DNA of 64,000 nucleotides from the NCBI RefSeq assembly GCF_040361195.1, contig NZ_APNE01000010.1. One strand, 5' to 3'. This stretch comes from Salinisphaera hydrothermalis (lineage in GTDB: Bacteria; Pseudomonadota; Gammaproteobacteria; Nevskiales; Salinisphaeraceae). The notes beneath the pieces were generated by a model. It searched no databases and was not told the origin of the DNA. It saw nothing but the letters and a program-made list of their open reading frames with translations. This document shows, in pieces, positions 42,715 through 52,367 of this stretch. The translations under genes and the position numbers were made by a program. The first letter of the stretch is position 1. Every line of letters starts with the position of its first letter.

Positions 42715-43111
42715 GTTCGCTCTTAAAAGGGCGTCCCAACCCGGTTCAATCGATAAAGACGATCGTCTTGTTGCACTGCGGCCTTGTGGCAACGCGGTGC
42801 ATATCTGGACCCGCGACCGGCCCGCAATGGCACCGGCCATGACGGGGCGATCGTCGTGGCCCTCCATGTCGCACGCGCCAACCACGCGGCGCGATGTCGG
42901 CGTCCGGCGCGTCGATCAACCGACGGCAGGCCGTCGGCACGAGACGCTTGGCGCGACGTCAGCCCCACAACATACCCGATTCCGCGCCCGATGTTCAGTC
43001 ATGCCGTCGGCGACGATCGAATCGCGTGCAATTTATCGACGAACGCCGGGCGATCGCGCAAGATGGCGGCCCTGCGGTAGCCGGCGATGCCGGCGGTTCG
43101 TTGTTCCTGCC
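42715..43111. other. Intergenic region between divergent nadB and MATE genes
   Basis: I see no gene. A 14-bp perfect palindrome AAGACGATCGTCTT at 42756-42769 lies 42 bp upstream of the nadB start and is a candidate operator. No clear -35/-10 pair was found for either gene. Confidence 0.5.
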
Positions 43112-44542
43112 ATGTCTATGTCCCGTCGCGCGCGATTGTCCCGTATCGAGGCCGGCCGTCTGGCCCGGCTCGCCCTGCCTATCCTCGGTGCGCAGCTGGC
43201 CCAGATCGGCATGGGCACGGTGGACGTGGCCATGGCCGGGCATGTCGATGCGACGACGCTGGCCGCCGTATCGGTGGGTTCGAGCGTCTGGATCCCGCTG
43301 GTGGTGTTCATGGTCGGCACGCTCATGGGCCTGACGCCGATCGTGGCCCAGCATGCCGGCGCCCGCCGGCCCGAGCTCATTCGCCCGGCCGTACACCAGG
43401 CGCTGTGGGTGGCGTTGGTGCTGGGTATGGCGAGCGCGCTGGCGATCGTCTACGCCGGCCCGCCGATCTTCGCGCTCATGGACGTGCCGGCCGCGGTCGC
43501 CGCGCCGGCCACCATCTATCTGGATGCGGTCGCGTTCGGCCTGCCGGCGATCGCGATCTACGAGACGCTGCGTTTCTTCTCCGACGGCATCGGCCATACC
43601 CGCGCCTCGCTCATCTTCGCCGTGTTCGGGCTGGCGGTGAATATCGTCGCCGACGGCGTGCTCATATTCGGCGGCCCCGGGCTCACGAGTCTGTTCGGCC
43701 CGGGCCTGCCGACCTGGCTGGCGAACCTGCCGGCACTCGGGGCGCTGGGCTGCGGCATCGCCACCGCGATATCCATGGCGCTGATGGCGCTGGCCTTGTT
43801 CGTGTATACCCGGCGCGCCGCGGTGTATGCGCCGTCGCGCACGGGCCCGGCCTGGTCCGCGCCGGCGCCGGCGCTGATCGCCGAGCAGCTGCGTATCGGC
43901 TTTCCGGTGGGGGTGTCGATTTTCGCCGAGGTGTCGTTGTTCACCGCGATTGCATTGTTCCTGGCCGGTTACGGCGAGGTGGTGATCTCGGCGCACACGG
44001 TGGCGCTCAACTTCAGTTCGGTGTTGTTCATGCTGCCCTTGTCGCTCGGAATGGCGCTGACCGTGCGCATCGGTCAGGCGCGCGGCCGCGGCAAGTATCG
44101 GCATGCCCGGTTCGTGGCCTGGAACGGGGTCGCTTGCGCCCTGGGCGTCGCCGTGCTGATCGATGCCATCCTGATCTTTGGCGGGCCCTATGCGGTGGCC
44201 CTGTATACCGACGAGCCGGCGGTGCAGGCGCTGGCCATCAACCTGTTGCTGGTGGCCGCGCTCTACCAATTCTCGGATGCCGCCCAGGCCGCCATCGCCG
44301 GGGCCCTGCGCGGGTACAAGGACACACGCATCATCATGGCGGTGACGCTATTCGCCTACTGGGTCGTGGGCCTCGGCACCGGCTACGGGCTCGGCGAAGG
44401 TTGGCCCGGTGTGTTCCCTGGGCTGGGTGTCTACGGCTACTGGATCGGCCTGATCGCCGGGCTGAGCGTAGCCGCGATTTTGCTCGGCTGGCGTCTACGG
44501 CATACCGCCGACGTGACGCGTCCGCCCGAGATCGGTCGGTGA
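43112..44542 (+). CDS. MATE-family multidrug efflux pump (NorM-like)
   Basis: 476 residues with 12 membrane segments. LALPILGAQLAQIGMGTVDVAMAG at the first helix holds the cation-site region, and VSVGSSVWIPLVVFMVGTLMGLTPIVAQ and IAISMALMALALFVYTRR are typical NorM segments. Family members export cationic drugs in exchange for Na+ or H+. The ATG at 43112 is chosen just before MSRRARLSRIEAGRLARL; the longer open frame upstream is non-coding in character. Confidence 0.93.
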   Translation: MSMSRRARLSRIEAGRLARLALPILGAQLAQIGMGTVDVAMAGHVDATTLAAVSVGSSVWIPLVVFMVGTLMGLTPIVAQHAGARRPELIRPAVHQALWVALVLGMASALAIVYAGPPIFALMDVPAAVAAPATIYLDAVAFGLPAIAIYETLRFFSDGIGHTRASLIFAVFGLAVNIVADGVLIFGGPGLTSLFGPGLPTWLANLPALGALGCGIATAISMALMALALFVYTRRAAVYAPSRTGPAWSAPAPALIAEQLRIGFPVGVSIFAEVSLFTAIALFLAGYGEVVISAHTVALNFSSVLFMLPLSLGMALTVRIGQARGRGKYRHARFVAWNGVACALGVAVLIDAILIFGGPYAVALYTDEPAVQALAINLLLVAALYQFSDAAQAAIAGALRGYKDTRIIMAVTLFAYWVVGLGTGYGLGEGWPGVFPGLGVYGYWIGLIAGLSVAAILLGWRLRHTADVTRPPEIGR

Positions 44543-44607
44543 GCCGGGCCCCACGCAAGCCCCGGTCGCTGATAGATTAGGCGCACTCTGGCCCGCTGTT
44601 CTGTTTC

Positions 44608-45393
44608 ATGCGCATTCTGTCGTCATTGTTTTCGCTCGCCATTGCACGGACTCTCGCAAGTCTGGGGGTCGCACTGACCGCCGGGATGCTGGTAACCGGC
44701 TGTGCCACCCCGCCTGCTGCTCGAACCACCACGCCGACCCCAACGAAATCGGCAACGGCGCCCGCCGACCCCGGAGAATGGGTCGGGCGCTGGCACGGGC
44801 CCGGCGCCAGGGCGCTGACCATCATGCCGCGGGCGGACGACCATTTCATGATCGAGCGGCGCAACGCCCAGGGCGTGAGCACGCATTATCTGGCGACCGC
44901 CACCGGCGGACGGCTGTATTTCCAGCGGCTCGGCAAAACCCTGGCGATTCGGCCGGGCCGCGGCAGCGAAACCGGCGACCCGGCGCTGGCCGGCCTCAGC
45001 GACTGTCTTCTGGTCGTACCCGACGGCGGCGGGTATTGCCGCCGCGCCGACTCGGCCGATGCCCTGCCGCTGGACCGTGGCGCCTACGTGGCCGTGAAAA
45101 CACCGTGCCACGCCGCCCAGCGCACCGATACGCTGTTCTTTACCGGCAAGGCGCTGGCGCGGCCAGGCCAAAACGCCTGTCAGGCCCGGCTGGTCGGTCA
45201 GCGGGGCATGATTTTTTATCTCGACGATCGCTGTGCCGGCATCAACGCCGGCGGCGGCGCCAACGAAACCATCTCGGTGCCGGACGCCCACCATATGGCG
45301 GTCGCCGCCAACGGACAGTCCGCTACCCTGTATCGATACTGCGCCACCGGCTTGCTACCACCGGTACTGCAGGCAGCGCGGCCGCAGCCGTAG
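44608..45393 (+). CDS. Hypothetical lipoprotein
   Basis: 261 residues with a lipoprotein signal ending LTAGMLVTGC (lipobox VTGC), a Thr/Pro/Ala-rich linker (residues 33-55), and a mature domain with five or more cysteines (SDCLL, GYCRR, TPCHAA, NACQA, DRCAG, RYCAT), which suggests disulphides in the periplasm. WVGRWHGPG and MIERRNAQG are recognisable local motifs but I cannot name a family. It lies 134 bp before the Tricorn-like protease start. Confidence 0.75.
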   Translation: MRILSSLFSLAIARTLASLGVALTAGMLVTGCATPPAARTTTPTPTKSATAPADPGEWVGRWHGPGARALTIMPRADDHFMIERRNAQGVSTHYLATATGGRLYFQRLGKTLAIRPGRGSETGDPALAGLSDCLLVVPDGGGYCRRADSADALPLDRGAYVAVKTPCHAAQRTDTLFFTGKALARPGQNACQARLVGQRGMIFYLDDRCAGINAGGGANETISVPDAHHMAVAANGQSATLYRYCATGLLPPVLQAARPQP

Positions 45394-45459
45394 CGCTCGT
45401 CGGGTTTGCCGTGCCCCGGGGAGCAAGACGGCCACGGCAACGCCGACACAGCGCCGGAC

Positions 45460-45465
45460 TATAAT
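45460..45465 (+). promoter_or_regulatory. Consensus -10 upstream of the Tricorn-like protease
   Basis: TATAAT at 45460-45465, about 60 bp before the coding start. The -35 region (GCAACG near 45437) matches poorly, so this may be an activator-dependent promoter. Confidence 0.45.
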
Positions 45466-45526
45466 TAAGCCCCGATGCGCACGTTTCTTGCTTGGGCCGC
45501 GAACGTGCCTTACGGGGGAACTGATC

Positions 45527-48500
45527 ATTATTTACTTACATCTTCAACGCCGCGCCGTCATCTTCGCGGCCATTGCCGGCACTATGGTCGGTTGGACCGC
45601 CTTGGCCGGCTCGGCCGCTGCCGCGAGCAATGTCGGCTATTACCGCGACCCGAGCCTGTCCGGCCAGCAGCTGGCCTTCGTCGCCGAAGGCGATATCTGG
45701 CTGGCCACGCTCGAGGGCGGCGCCGCGCGCCGGCTGACCAGCACGCCCGGCGCCGAGACCAGCCCCTTCATCTCGCCCGACGGCAAACGGGTGGCCTTCG
45801 TCTCCGATCGCGACGGCCCGCCCGAGGTCTACGTGATGCCCACGGCCGGCGGCCTGCCGAAGCGCGTGACCTTTGAACAAGCGAAGGTACGGCTGCGCGG
45901 CTGGCTGCCCGACGGCCGGCTGCTGTATGCCACGGACGGCGGCGTGGGGCCGTCGAGCCAGTGGCGGCTTAAGATCGTGAATCCGGACACTGGCAAGACG
46001 CAGCCCGTGCCGCTGCAGGATGCAATCGACGGCCATTTCGCCGGCAACGGCCAGACGCTGTTCTTCACCCGTTTCGGCCTGGCCCTGACCGGCGACAATG
46101 CCCGCGTGTATCGCGGCGGCGCCATGGGCCAGCTCTGGCGCTATGCCATGAACGGCCGCGGCGAGGCACAGCGCCTGCCCACCAAAGGCTCGGTCAGCGC
46201 GCCCATGGTCTGGCACCACCGGTTGTACTTCATCTCGGATGCCGATGGCCATCCGAATATCTGGTCGACCCGGTTCGACGGCAAGGATCGGCGCCAGATC
46301 ACGCATTACACCGGGTTCACGCCGCGCTCGCCGATGCTGAACGACGGCCATATCGTCTATCAGCTCGGCGCCGGTATCGATTGTCTGAATCTCGCCGACG
46401 GCAAGACGCGAACCGTGCCGCTCGCCCTGGCCTCGGATTTCCGGCACCGCCAGCCGCGCTGGATCGACGATCCGATGCAGGATCTGGAGCACGTCAGCCT
46501 GTCCGGTGACGGCCGTCGTGCCGTGCTCACCGCCCGCGGCCATGTGGCGACCATCGGCACCAACGCCGCGCGCATCATCCCCATCAGCCCCGAGAATGCA
46601 CCGCGCCTGCGCGCCGCGGTGACCGGGCCGAAAGGCCGCTGGGTCTATGCCGTCAGCGATGCCACCGGTGTGCAGGAAATCTGGCGTTTTGCCGCCGACG
46701 GCAGCGGGCATGGCAAGGCGCTCACCCGCAACGGTGTCGGTATGCGCTGGAGCCTGCATCCCTCGCCCGACGGACACTTCATCGCCCACGACGACAATCG
46801 CGGCAATATCTGGCTGCTGAACCTGGATTCCGGCGCCGATCGAAAGATTCTGACCGGCGGCATGGGCGGCACGGCCGCTGATGCCATCCGCTGGTCGCCG
46901 AACAGCCAGTATCTGGCCGTTGCCTGGCAGAAGCGCGGCGACGAACGCGAACGCATCTCGTTATACGGCGTGCGCGAACACCGGAGCGCTGTCGTCACCG
47001 ACGATCGCTACAAGAGTTTCGCCCCGGCCTTCGGCGCCGGCGGGCAATGGCTGTATTTCCTGTCCGATCGACGGTTCGTACCGGAACCCGCCTCGCCCTG
47101 GGGCGATCGTAATCTCGGCCCGGCGTTTACCGACCGCACCCAGATTTTCGCCCTGGCCCTGACTCCGAAAGCGGCCTTCGGCTTCGCCCCGCCGACCGAG
47201 CTGAACCCGCTGGAGCCCGATGAAAAACAGGGCAAGCCCAGCGGCGACTCCGCCGACGCCCGGAATGCCGCGAGCGGAAAAGACAACAAGACCGACGCCG
47301 CGCCGCGCGTGGCGTGGTCGGGCCTGAGTGGTCGCCTATGGCAGGTGCCGGTCGATGCCGGCAACTATCACGACCTCGGCGTGACCAAGAAGCGTCTGTA
47401 CGTGCTGGCCGACAATCCATCGGTGTCCGAGCAGGATCACGACGGCAAGGCCGCCACGCGGTTGCTGTCGATCGAGATCAAGCGCGTCGACGTCAAGGCC
47501 AAGACGTATAGTGACAACATCGCCGGCTTCGATCTCACCGCCGACGGCAAGCGCCTGCTGCTGGCGCGCGGCAAAGACGGCCACAAGCTGCTGATCGTCG
47601 ATGCTTCGGCCAAGCTCCCGCAGGATCTGTCGAGCGCGCATGTCCGCACCGGCGACTGGCGTTTCGAGATCGACCCGGTCGCCGAATGGCACGAGATGTT
47701 CGACGACGCCTGGCTCATGCATCGCAGCGCCTTCTTCGACCCGAACATGCGCGGCGCCGACTGGAATGCCGTGAAGAAACGCTACGGTGCGCTGGTCGAT
47801 CGCGTGGCCGACCGGCGCGATCTGTCCGACGTGTTGGCACAGATGAAGAGCCAGCTCTCGGCCATGCATTCGCAGGTCTACGGCGGCGATGTCGACAAGC
47901 CCGTGCGCCCGGTCAAGGGCGCATCGCTCGGCGCCCATCTGGTCCAGGCCACACATGGCGTGCGCATCGCGCATATCTATCGCACCGACCCCGACCTGCC
48001 GGACGCTGCCGGCCCGCTCGCGCGGCCCGGCGTGGATGCCCGTGACGGCGACATCATTGTGGCCGTCAACGGCCAGCCGGTGGCCCGGCTCGGCGGCCTC
48101 TACGATGCCCTGCGCAACGAGGTCGGCCATCAGGTGCTGCTGACGATCGAGCGCGACGGCAAAACCCACAAGACCGTGGTCGAGCCCGTCGATCTCAAGC
48201 AGGACGCCCATCTGCGCTATCGCGACTGGGCCATCGGCAATCGCGAGAAAGTCGCCCGGGCCAGCCACGGCCGTATCGGCTATCTGCATCTGTATGCCAT
48301 GGTCTCCGACGACGCGGCCCAGTTCGTGCGCGATTTCAAGGCGCAATACCGCAAACAGGGGCTGATCATCGATGTCCGGCGCAACCGGGGCGGCGATATC
48401 GACAGCTGGGTGCTGGACCAGCTCATGCGCCGGCCGTGGATGTTCTGGAAATCACGCGGCGCGGACCCACAGGTCAACATGCAACAGGCCACGCGGGCCC

Positions 48501-48925
48501 ATATCGTGGTGCTGACCGATGCGCTGACGTATTCCGACGGCGAGACCTTCGCCGCCGGCATCAAGGCGTTGGGGATCGCGCCCCTCATCGGCCAGCGCAC
48601 GGCCGGCGCCGGCGTGTGGCTATCCGACAGCCATACGCTGGAAGACGGCGGTCATGCCCGGATCGCCGAATTCCCGCAGTTCGAGATCGGCGGCCGCTGG
48701 CTGGTCGAGGGCCGCGGCATCAGTCCGGATATCGCCGTGGTGAACGCGCCACATGCCAGCTACGAAGGTCACGACGCGCAGTTGACGCGCGCGATCCGCT
48801 ATCTCGAACACCAGCTCCAGCAGTCACCGATCAAACCGCTCAAGGCACGGAAGATTCCGCCGCTGAACGGGCCTCATCCGATGGCTCATCCGGTGAAACC
48901 GCTGACGCATCCGGCACGCGACTAA
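45527..48925 (+). CDS. Tricorn-like S41 protease, periplasmic
   Basis: About 1130 residues: signal peptide (LHLQRRAVIFAAIAGTMVGW then TALAGSAAAA), a WD40/PD40 beta-propeller region (to about residue 650; repeats such as TSPFISPDGKRVAFVSDRDG), a Tricorn C1 domain with WHEMFDDAWLMHRSAFFDPN and MHSQVYGGD (catalytic His region), a PDZ domain (GVDARDGDIIVAVNGQPV) and an S41 core with nucleophile in ALTYSDGETF. It likely degrades peptides in the periplasm. The start is uncertain: no ATG/GTG gives the full signal peptide; ATT at 45527 lies 7 bp after GGGGGA. ATG 45584 or TTG 45488 are alternatives. Confidence 0.88.
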   Translation: MIYLHLQRRAVIFAAIAGTMVGWTALAGSAAAASNVGYYRDPSLSGQQLAFVAEGDIWLATLEGGAARRLTSTPGAETSPFISPDGKRVAFVSDRDGPPEVYVMPTAGGLPKRVTFEQAKVRLRGWLPDGRLLYATDGGVGPSSQWRLKIVNPDTGKTQPVPLQDAIDGHFAGNGQTLFFTRFGLALTGDNARVYRGGAMGQLWRYAMNGRGEAQRLPTKGSVSAPMVWHHRLYFISDADGHPNIWSTRFDGKDRRQITHYTGFTPRSPMLNDGHIVYQLGAGIDCLNLADGKTRTVPLALASDFRHRQPRWIDDPMQDLEHVSLSGDGRRAVLTARGHVATIGTNAARIIPISPENAPRLRAAVTGPKGRWVYAVSDATGVQEIWRFAADGSGHGKALTRNGVGMRWSLHPSPDGHFIAHDDNRGNIWLLNLDSGADRKILTGGMGGTAADAIRWSPNSQYLAVAWQKRGDERERISLYGVREHRSAVVTDDRYKSFAPAFGAGGQWLYFLSDRRFVPEPASPWGDRNLGPAFTDRTQIFALALTPKAAFGFAPPTELNPLEPDEKQGKPSGDSADARNAASGKDNKTDAAPRVAWSGLSGRLWQVPVDAGNYHDLGVTKKRLYVLADNPSVSEQDHDGKAATRLLSIEIKRVDVKAKTYSDNIAGFDLTADGKRLLLARGKDGHKLLIVDASAKLPQDLSSAHVRTGDWRFEIDPVAEWHEMFDDAWLMHRSAFFDPNMRGADWNAVKKRYGALVDRVADRRDLSDVLAQMKSQLSAMHSQVYGGDVDKPVRPVKGASLGAHLVQATHGVRIAHIYRTDPDLPDAAGPLARPGVDARDGDIIVAVNGQPVARLGGLYDALRNEVGHQVLLTIERDGKTHKTVVEPVDLKQDAHLRYRDWAIGNREKVARASHGRIGYLHLYAMVSDDAAQFVRDFKAQYRKQGLIIDVRRNRGGDIDSWVLDQLMRRPWMFWKSRGADPQVNMQQATRAHIVVLTDALTYSDGETFAAGIKALGIAPLIGQRTAGAGVWLSDSHTLEDGGHARIAEFPQFEIGGRWLVEGRGISPDIAVVNAPHASYEGHDAQLTRAIRYLEHQLQQSPIKPLKARKIPPLNGPHPMAHPVKPLTHPARD

Positions 48926-48939
48926 CGAGCACGTTGCCA

Positions 48940-48965
48940 CCCGGCCAGGGATGTTCCCTGCCGGG
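48940..48965. terminator. Hairpin between convergent protease gene and sthA
   Basis: CCCGGC-CAGGGA (48940-48951) pairs with TCCCTG-CCGGG (48955-48965) with one bulged base. No T-tract. Confidence 0.45.
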
Positions 48966-48982
48966 GCGGATCGTCGCGGTAT

Positions 48983-50488
48983 TCAGTCGTCGTTGCCGGC
49001 GCTCTCTTCGGCTTCGGCCGGCTCATCCACAACTGACGCCACGGCGTCGGCCGGGGTCGGGTCGGCCAGCTGCTCGGCCGGCTCCGTGAATACGCCGTCG
49101 ATACGGTTCAATCCGTCCAAAGCGGCCGTGCGATAGGCCTCGGCCATGGTCGGATAGTTGAAGGTGGTGTTCACGAAATAATCGATCGTGTTGCCGGCCC
49201 CGTCCTGACTCATGATGGCCTGGCCGATATGCACGATTTCGGAGGCCTGGTCGCCGAAGCAGTGAATGCCGAGGATTTGATGCGTCACCGGATCGAACAA
49301 CAGCTTGAGCATGCCGACCGTATCGCCGGTGATCTGGGCTCTTGCGGTTTCCTGGAACAACGCCTGGCCGACTTCGTATGGGGTGCACGATTCGGTCAGT
49401 TCGCGCTCGGTCGGGCCGAGCGAGCTGATTTCGGGGATCGTATAGATGCCGGTCGGCACATCGTCGACGTAGCGAAAGCCCGGCACGCCGATGGCGTCCG
49501 CGCTGGCCGCCCGCCCCTGACCGTAGCCGGCGCTGGCCAGACTGGGGATGCCAATCACGTCGCCGACGGCATGGATATGGCGCACCCGGGTGCGATAGCG
49601 ATCGTCGACGGCAATCTGGCCACGCTGGTTCGGCTCGATGCCGAGCTGATCCAGGCCCATGTCGTCAGTATTGCCGGTCCGGCCGTTGGCCCAGAGCAGC
49701 GCATCCGCCCGGACCTTCTTGCCGGATTTAAGGTGTAGCGTCACGCCGTCGTCGTCGGCCGCGATGCGGTCGTATTCTTCGTTGTGACGAATCAGCACGC
49801 CATGCGTCAGGCGCAGGTGGTAGGACAGCGCATCGCTGATCTCGTCGTCGAGGAACTCCAGCAGCCGCTCGCGACTGTTGATGAGCTGCACCTTGACGCC
49901 GATCCCGGAAAAGATCGAGGCATATTCACTGCCGATCACGCCCGCGCCGTAGATGATCATCGACCGGGGCGTGAAACCCGGGTCCAGGATCGTATCCGAA
50001 TTGAAGATCCGCGGATGCGAAAAATCGACGTCCGGCGGCTCATACGGCCGTGAGCCCGTGGCAATAATCGCCTGGTCGAAGGCGATCAGCTCCTCCCGGC
50101 CGTTGCCGTGGGTCACCGATATATGGTGTTCGTCGGTGAAGCGCGCATGGCCGCCGATGACATCAACGCCATTACGGCCATAGAAACTCGAACGCATCTT
50201 GACCTGCTGATCGACGACGCGATGCCAGCGTTCGAGCAACCAGGACAACGGCGCCTCCGGCGTGCGCAGATCGTAGAGCATTTGCGAGGACTGCACGGCG
50301 AGCAGCTGCTTGACCGCCTGACGTAATGCCTTGGACGGGATCGTGCCCCGATGCGTGCAGTTGCCACCGACATCCGCGACCCGTTCGATCACCGCCACCG
50401 AACGCCCGTGCTTGGCCGCATTCAGCGCCGCACTCTCGCCCGACGGGCCGGTACCGATGACCACGACTTCGTAACGCTTTTCCGCCAT
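48983..50488 (-). CDS. sthA: Soluble pyridine nucleotide transhydrogenase SthA
   Basis: FAD flavoprotein that exchanges reducing equivalents between NADPH and NAD+. 501 residues from ATG 50488 (MAEKRYEVVVIGTGPSGESA). The disulphide motif of related oxidoreductases is replaced by CTHRGTIPSK, as in E. coli SthA. NAD-binding GAGVIGSEYASIF, VGDVIGIPSLAS and the dimerisation domain with GIHCFGDQASEIVHIGQ follow. It has an acidic tail of some 35 residues (EQLADPTPAD, EPAEAEESAG) absent from the 466-residue E. coli enzyme. Confidence 0.95.
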   Translation of the reverse strand: MAEKRYEVVVIGTGPSGESAALNAAKHGRSVAVIERVADVGGNCTHRGTIPSKALRQAVKQLLAVQSSQMLYDLRTPEAPLSWLLERWHRVVDQQVKMRSSFYGRNGVDVIGGHARFTDEHHISVTHGNGREELIAFDQAIIATGSRPYEPPDVDFSHPRIFNSDTILDPGFTPRSMIIYGAGVIGSEYASIFSGIGVKVQLINSRERLLEFLDDEISDALSYHLRLTHGVLIRHNEEYDRIAADDDGVTLHLKSGKKVRADALLWANGRTGNTDDMGLDQLGIEPNQRGQIAVDDRYRTRVRHIHAVGDVIGIPSLASAGYGQGRAASADAIGVPGFRYVDDVPTGIYTIPEISSLGPTERELTESCTPYEVGQALFQETARAQITGDTVGMLKLLFDPVTHQILGIHCFGDQASEIVHIGQAIMSQDGAGNTIDYFVNTTFNYPTMAEAYRTAALDGLNRIDGVFTEPAEQLADPTPADAVASVVDEPAEAEESAGNDD

Positions 50489-50620
50489 GAACCGCTCGCT
50501 CGAACCTGTATAAAGCAGGAATTGTCGCACGTTGCGTGCCGAGTCGCCGCCCATGCCGCCTCGCACGAACCGCCCGCGGGCGCTTAGACTGACGTTCGAT
50601 CATTCGCTCTTGGATTGCGT

Positions 50621-51196
50621 ATGAACAACCCCAATCCCGATGGCAAGGGCGTGTCGTCGGTTCTGGCCACGCTGGACGAAGCCCGTGGCGGGCTGACGGT
50701 GGCCGCGCCCAAGCAGATCGATCAGGTCACCACCGAGCTGTTCACCTCGTTATTCGTGCTCGAATCGGAATTCCGCTTCAAGCCGGTGGTGGGCAAGACC
50801 TATTACCTCTATCGCCAGCCCGAGCGGTTCTGGCTCGGCCTCACCCCGCCCGACATGCTCGGCGAGACGGTGGCCGGGCGCTTCATCGGCCACTGCGTGC
50901 TGCAGACCGACATGACCTGGACGCTCGAACTCGCCGAGGCGGTCGCCGCCGACGATGAATTCATGGCCTGGCTTGCGGCCAAGCGGGCCGCCTTCGAACG
51001 CCGGCTCGGTGACGCCGAAAAAGTGGACGACATCCTGCCGGTCTATGAATCGCGATTGTCGTTCTATCGCCGCGCCTCGGCCTTCGGCGTCGCCCACTCG
51101 CTATCGCGCTCGATGAGCGCTTCCGGTATCAGCGGTTTGTCATACGACGAAGCCCGCGGCTTGTTGACCGACGCCGCGGCCCGCGACGACGACTGA
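50621..51196 (+). CDS. DUF2452-domain protein
   Basis: 191 residues, no signal or membrane segment. MNNPNPDGKGVSSVLATLDE, QIDQVTTELFTSLFVLESEF RF-type segment and VGKTYYLYRQPERFWLGL match my memory of the DUF2452 family of gammaproteobacteria. Function unknown. It is divergent from sthA (132 bp apart) and convergent with the DAHP synthase gene. Confidence 0.75.
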   Translation: MNNPNPDGKGVSSVLATLDEARGGLTVAAPKQIDQVTTELFTSLFVLESEFRFKPVVGKTYYLYRQPERFWLGLTPPDMLGETVAGRFIGHCVLQTDMTWTLELAEAVAADDEFMAWLAAKRAAFERRLGDAEKVDDILPVYESRLSFYRRASAFGVAHSLSRSMSASGISGLSYDEARGLLTDAAARDDD

Positions 51197-51273
51197 CCGC
51201 CTCGGCACCGAACCGGCGTCTGCCGGTCACATACCTCTGGCGGCATGGGCGACACAGCCACTCGCCCCGGCCC

Positions 51274-51304
51274 GACAACGGCCGGTCGTCGACCGGCCGT
51301 TGTC
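51274..51304. terminator. Perfect 14-bp hairpin between convergent genes
   Basis: Arms 51274-51287 and 51291-51304 (GACAACGGCCGGTC and its complement) with a 3-nt loop, 8 bp after the DAHP synthase stop. No T-tract in either direction. Confidence 0.6.
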
Positions 51305-51311
51305 CAGCGAT

Positions 51312-52367
51312 TTAGCGCCGACAGGCCGCGCGGATCGCTTCGGCGGTCGCGTCCCAGCCGAGGCATTCGTCGGTCACCGACACGCCATAAGCCAACTCGC
51401 CGCCCAGCGATTGCTTGCCGTGCGCGATATGGCTTTCCAGCATCAGCCCGGCAATCGCGGTTTCGCCGGCCCGCCGACGCGCGCCCAGCTCGGCCATGAC
51501 CTCGGCCTGACGCGCCGCGACCTTGCCGCTGTTGGCATGGCTGCAATCGACGATCAGACGCTCGGGACAGCCGACGGCGGCCAGCGCCTGACTGGCGCGC
51601 GCGACGCTTTCGACATCGTGATTGGCGCCGCTGCGTCCGCCGCGCAGGATCAGATGGGCATCCGGGTTGCCGGGTGTCGCGATCGCCGCCGGCCGGCCGT
51701 GACGATCGGTGCCGAGATAATGCTGCGGATGGGAGGCCGCGGAAATGGCGTCGATCGCGGTGCCGATCGAGCCGTCCGTACCGTTCTTGAAGCCGACCGG
51801 CAGATCCAGCGCGCTGGCGCGCTCGCGATGCGTCTGCGACTCGGTGGTCCGCGCCCCGATCGCGGCCCAGGACAATACATCCGACAGATAATCCGCCGCG
51901 AGCGGCGTGAGCAGTTCGGTCGCGATCGGCAGGCCCAGCTCGGCCAGCTCGATCAACAGACCGCGGGCGGTCGCCAGACCGGCGCCGATGTCGTTGCGGC
52001 CGTCGAGATGCGGATCGTGCAGCAGGCCTTTCCAGCCGACCGTGGTCCGCGGCTTTTCGACGTAGGCGCGCATGACCAACACGGCATCGTCGGCGCATTC
52101 TTCGGCCAGTTCGGCCAGCCGGGCACCGTAGTCGAGCGCCGAGGCGCGGTCGTGCAGCGAGCACGGCCCGGCCACAATCAAAAGACGATCGTCGCGACCG
52201 GCGAGAATCTCGCGGATCAGTTCGCGTTGATGCGCGATGCGCGCCGCGAGCATCGGCTCTACCGGCAGTTGCTCGGCGAGCTCGGCCGGAGTGGCCACAA
52301 GCGTGGGCGTCGCCGCGGGGGCGGATTCGAGGTCGAGGTTACGAACCGTGGCGTTTTGCCGGGACAT
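51312..52367 (-). CDS. aroG: 3-deoxy-7-phosphoheptulonate (DAHP) synthase, class I
   Basis: Condenses phosphoenolpyruvate and erythrose-4-phosphate in the first step of aromatic amino acid synthesis. 351 residues, AroF/AroG/AroH type (which isoform is not certain). LLIVAGPCSLHDRASALDYG, VMRAYVEKPRTTVGWKGL, WAAIGARTTESQTHRE, GFKNGTDGS, LRGG, and VDCSHANSGK are the conserved active-site segments. ATG at 52367 (MSRQNATV) follows CAGGGAG. Expression seems governed by a leader-peptide attenuator at 52531-52707. Confidence 0.93.
   Translation of the reverse strand: MSRQNATVRNLDLESAPAATPTLVATPAELAEQLPVEPMLAARIAHQRELIREILAGRDDRLLIVAGPCSLHDRASALDYGARLAELAEECADDAVLVMRAYVEKPRTTVGWKGLLHDPHLDGRNDIGAGLATARGLLIELAELGLPIATELLTPLAADYLSDVLSWAAIGARTTESQTHRERASALDLPVGFKNGTDGSIGTAIDAISAASHPQHYLGTDRHGRPAAIATPGNPDAHLILRGGRSGANHDVESVARASQALAAVGCPERLIVDCSHANSGKVAARQAEVMAELGARRRAGETAIAGLMLESHIAHGKQSLGGELAYGVSVTDECLGWDATAEAIRAACRR

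Noticed and set aside
42723..42968. Small minus-strand ORFs upstream of nadB
   Set aside because: No ribosome site, no conserved features, and Arg/Ala-rich composition typical of chance frames in GC-rich DNA.
45475..45876. A 133-codon ORF with an ATG just after the TATAAT of the protease
   Set aside because: It runs in another frame over the protease signal peptide and propeller and becomes Arg-rich; the protease frame is the conserved one.
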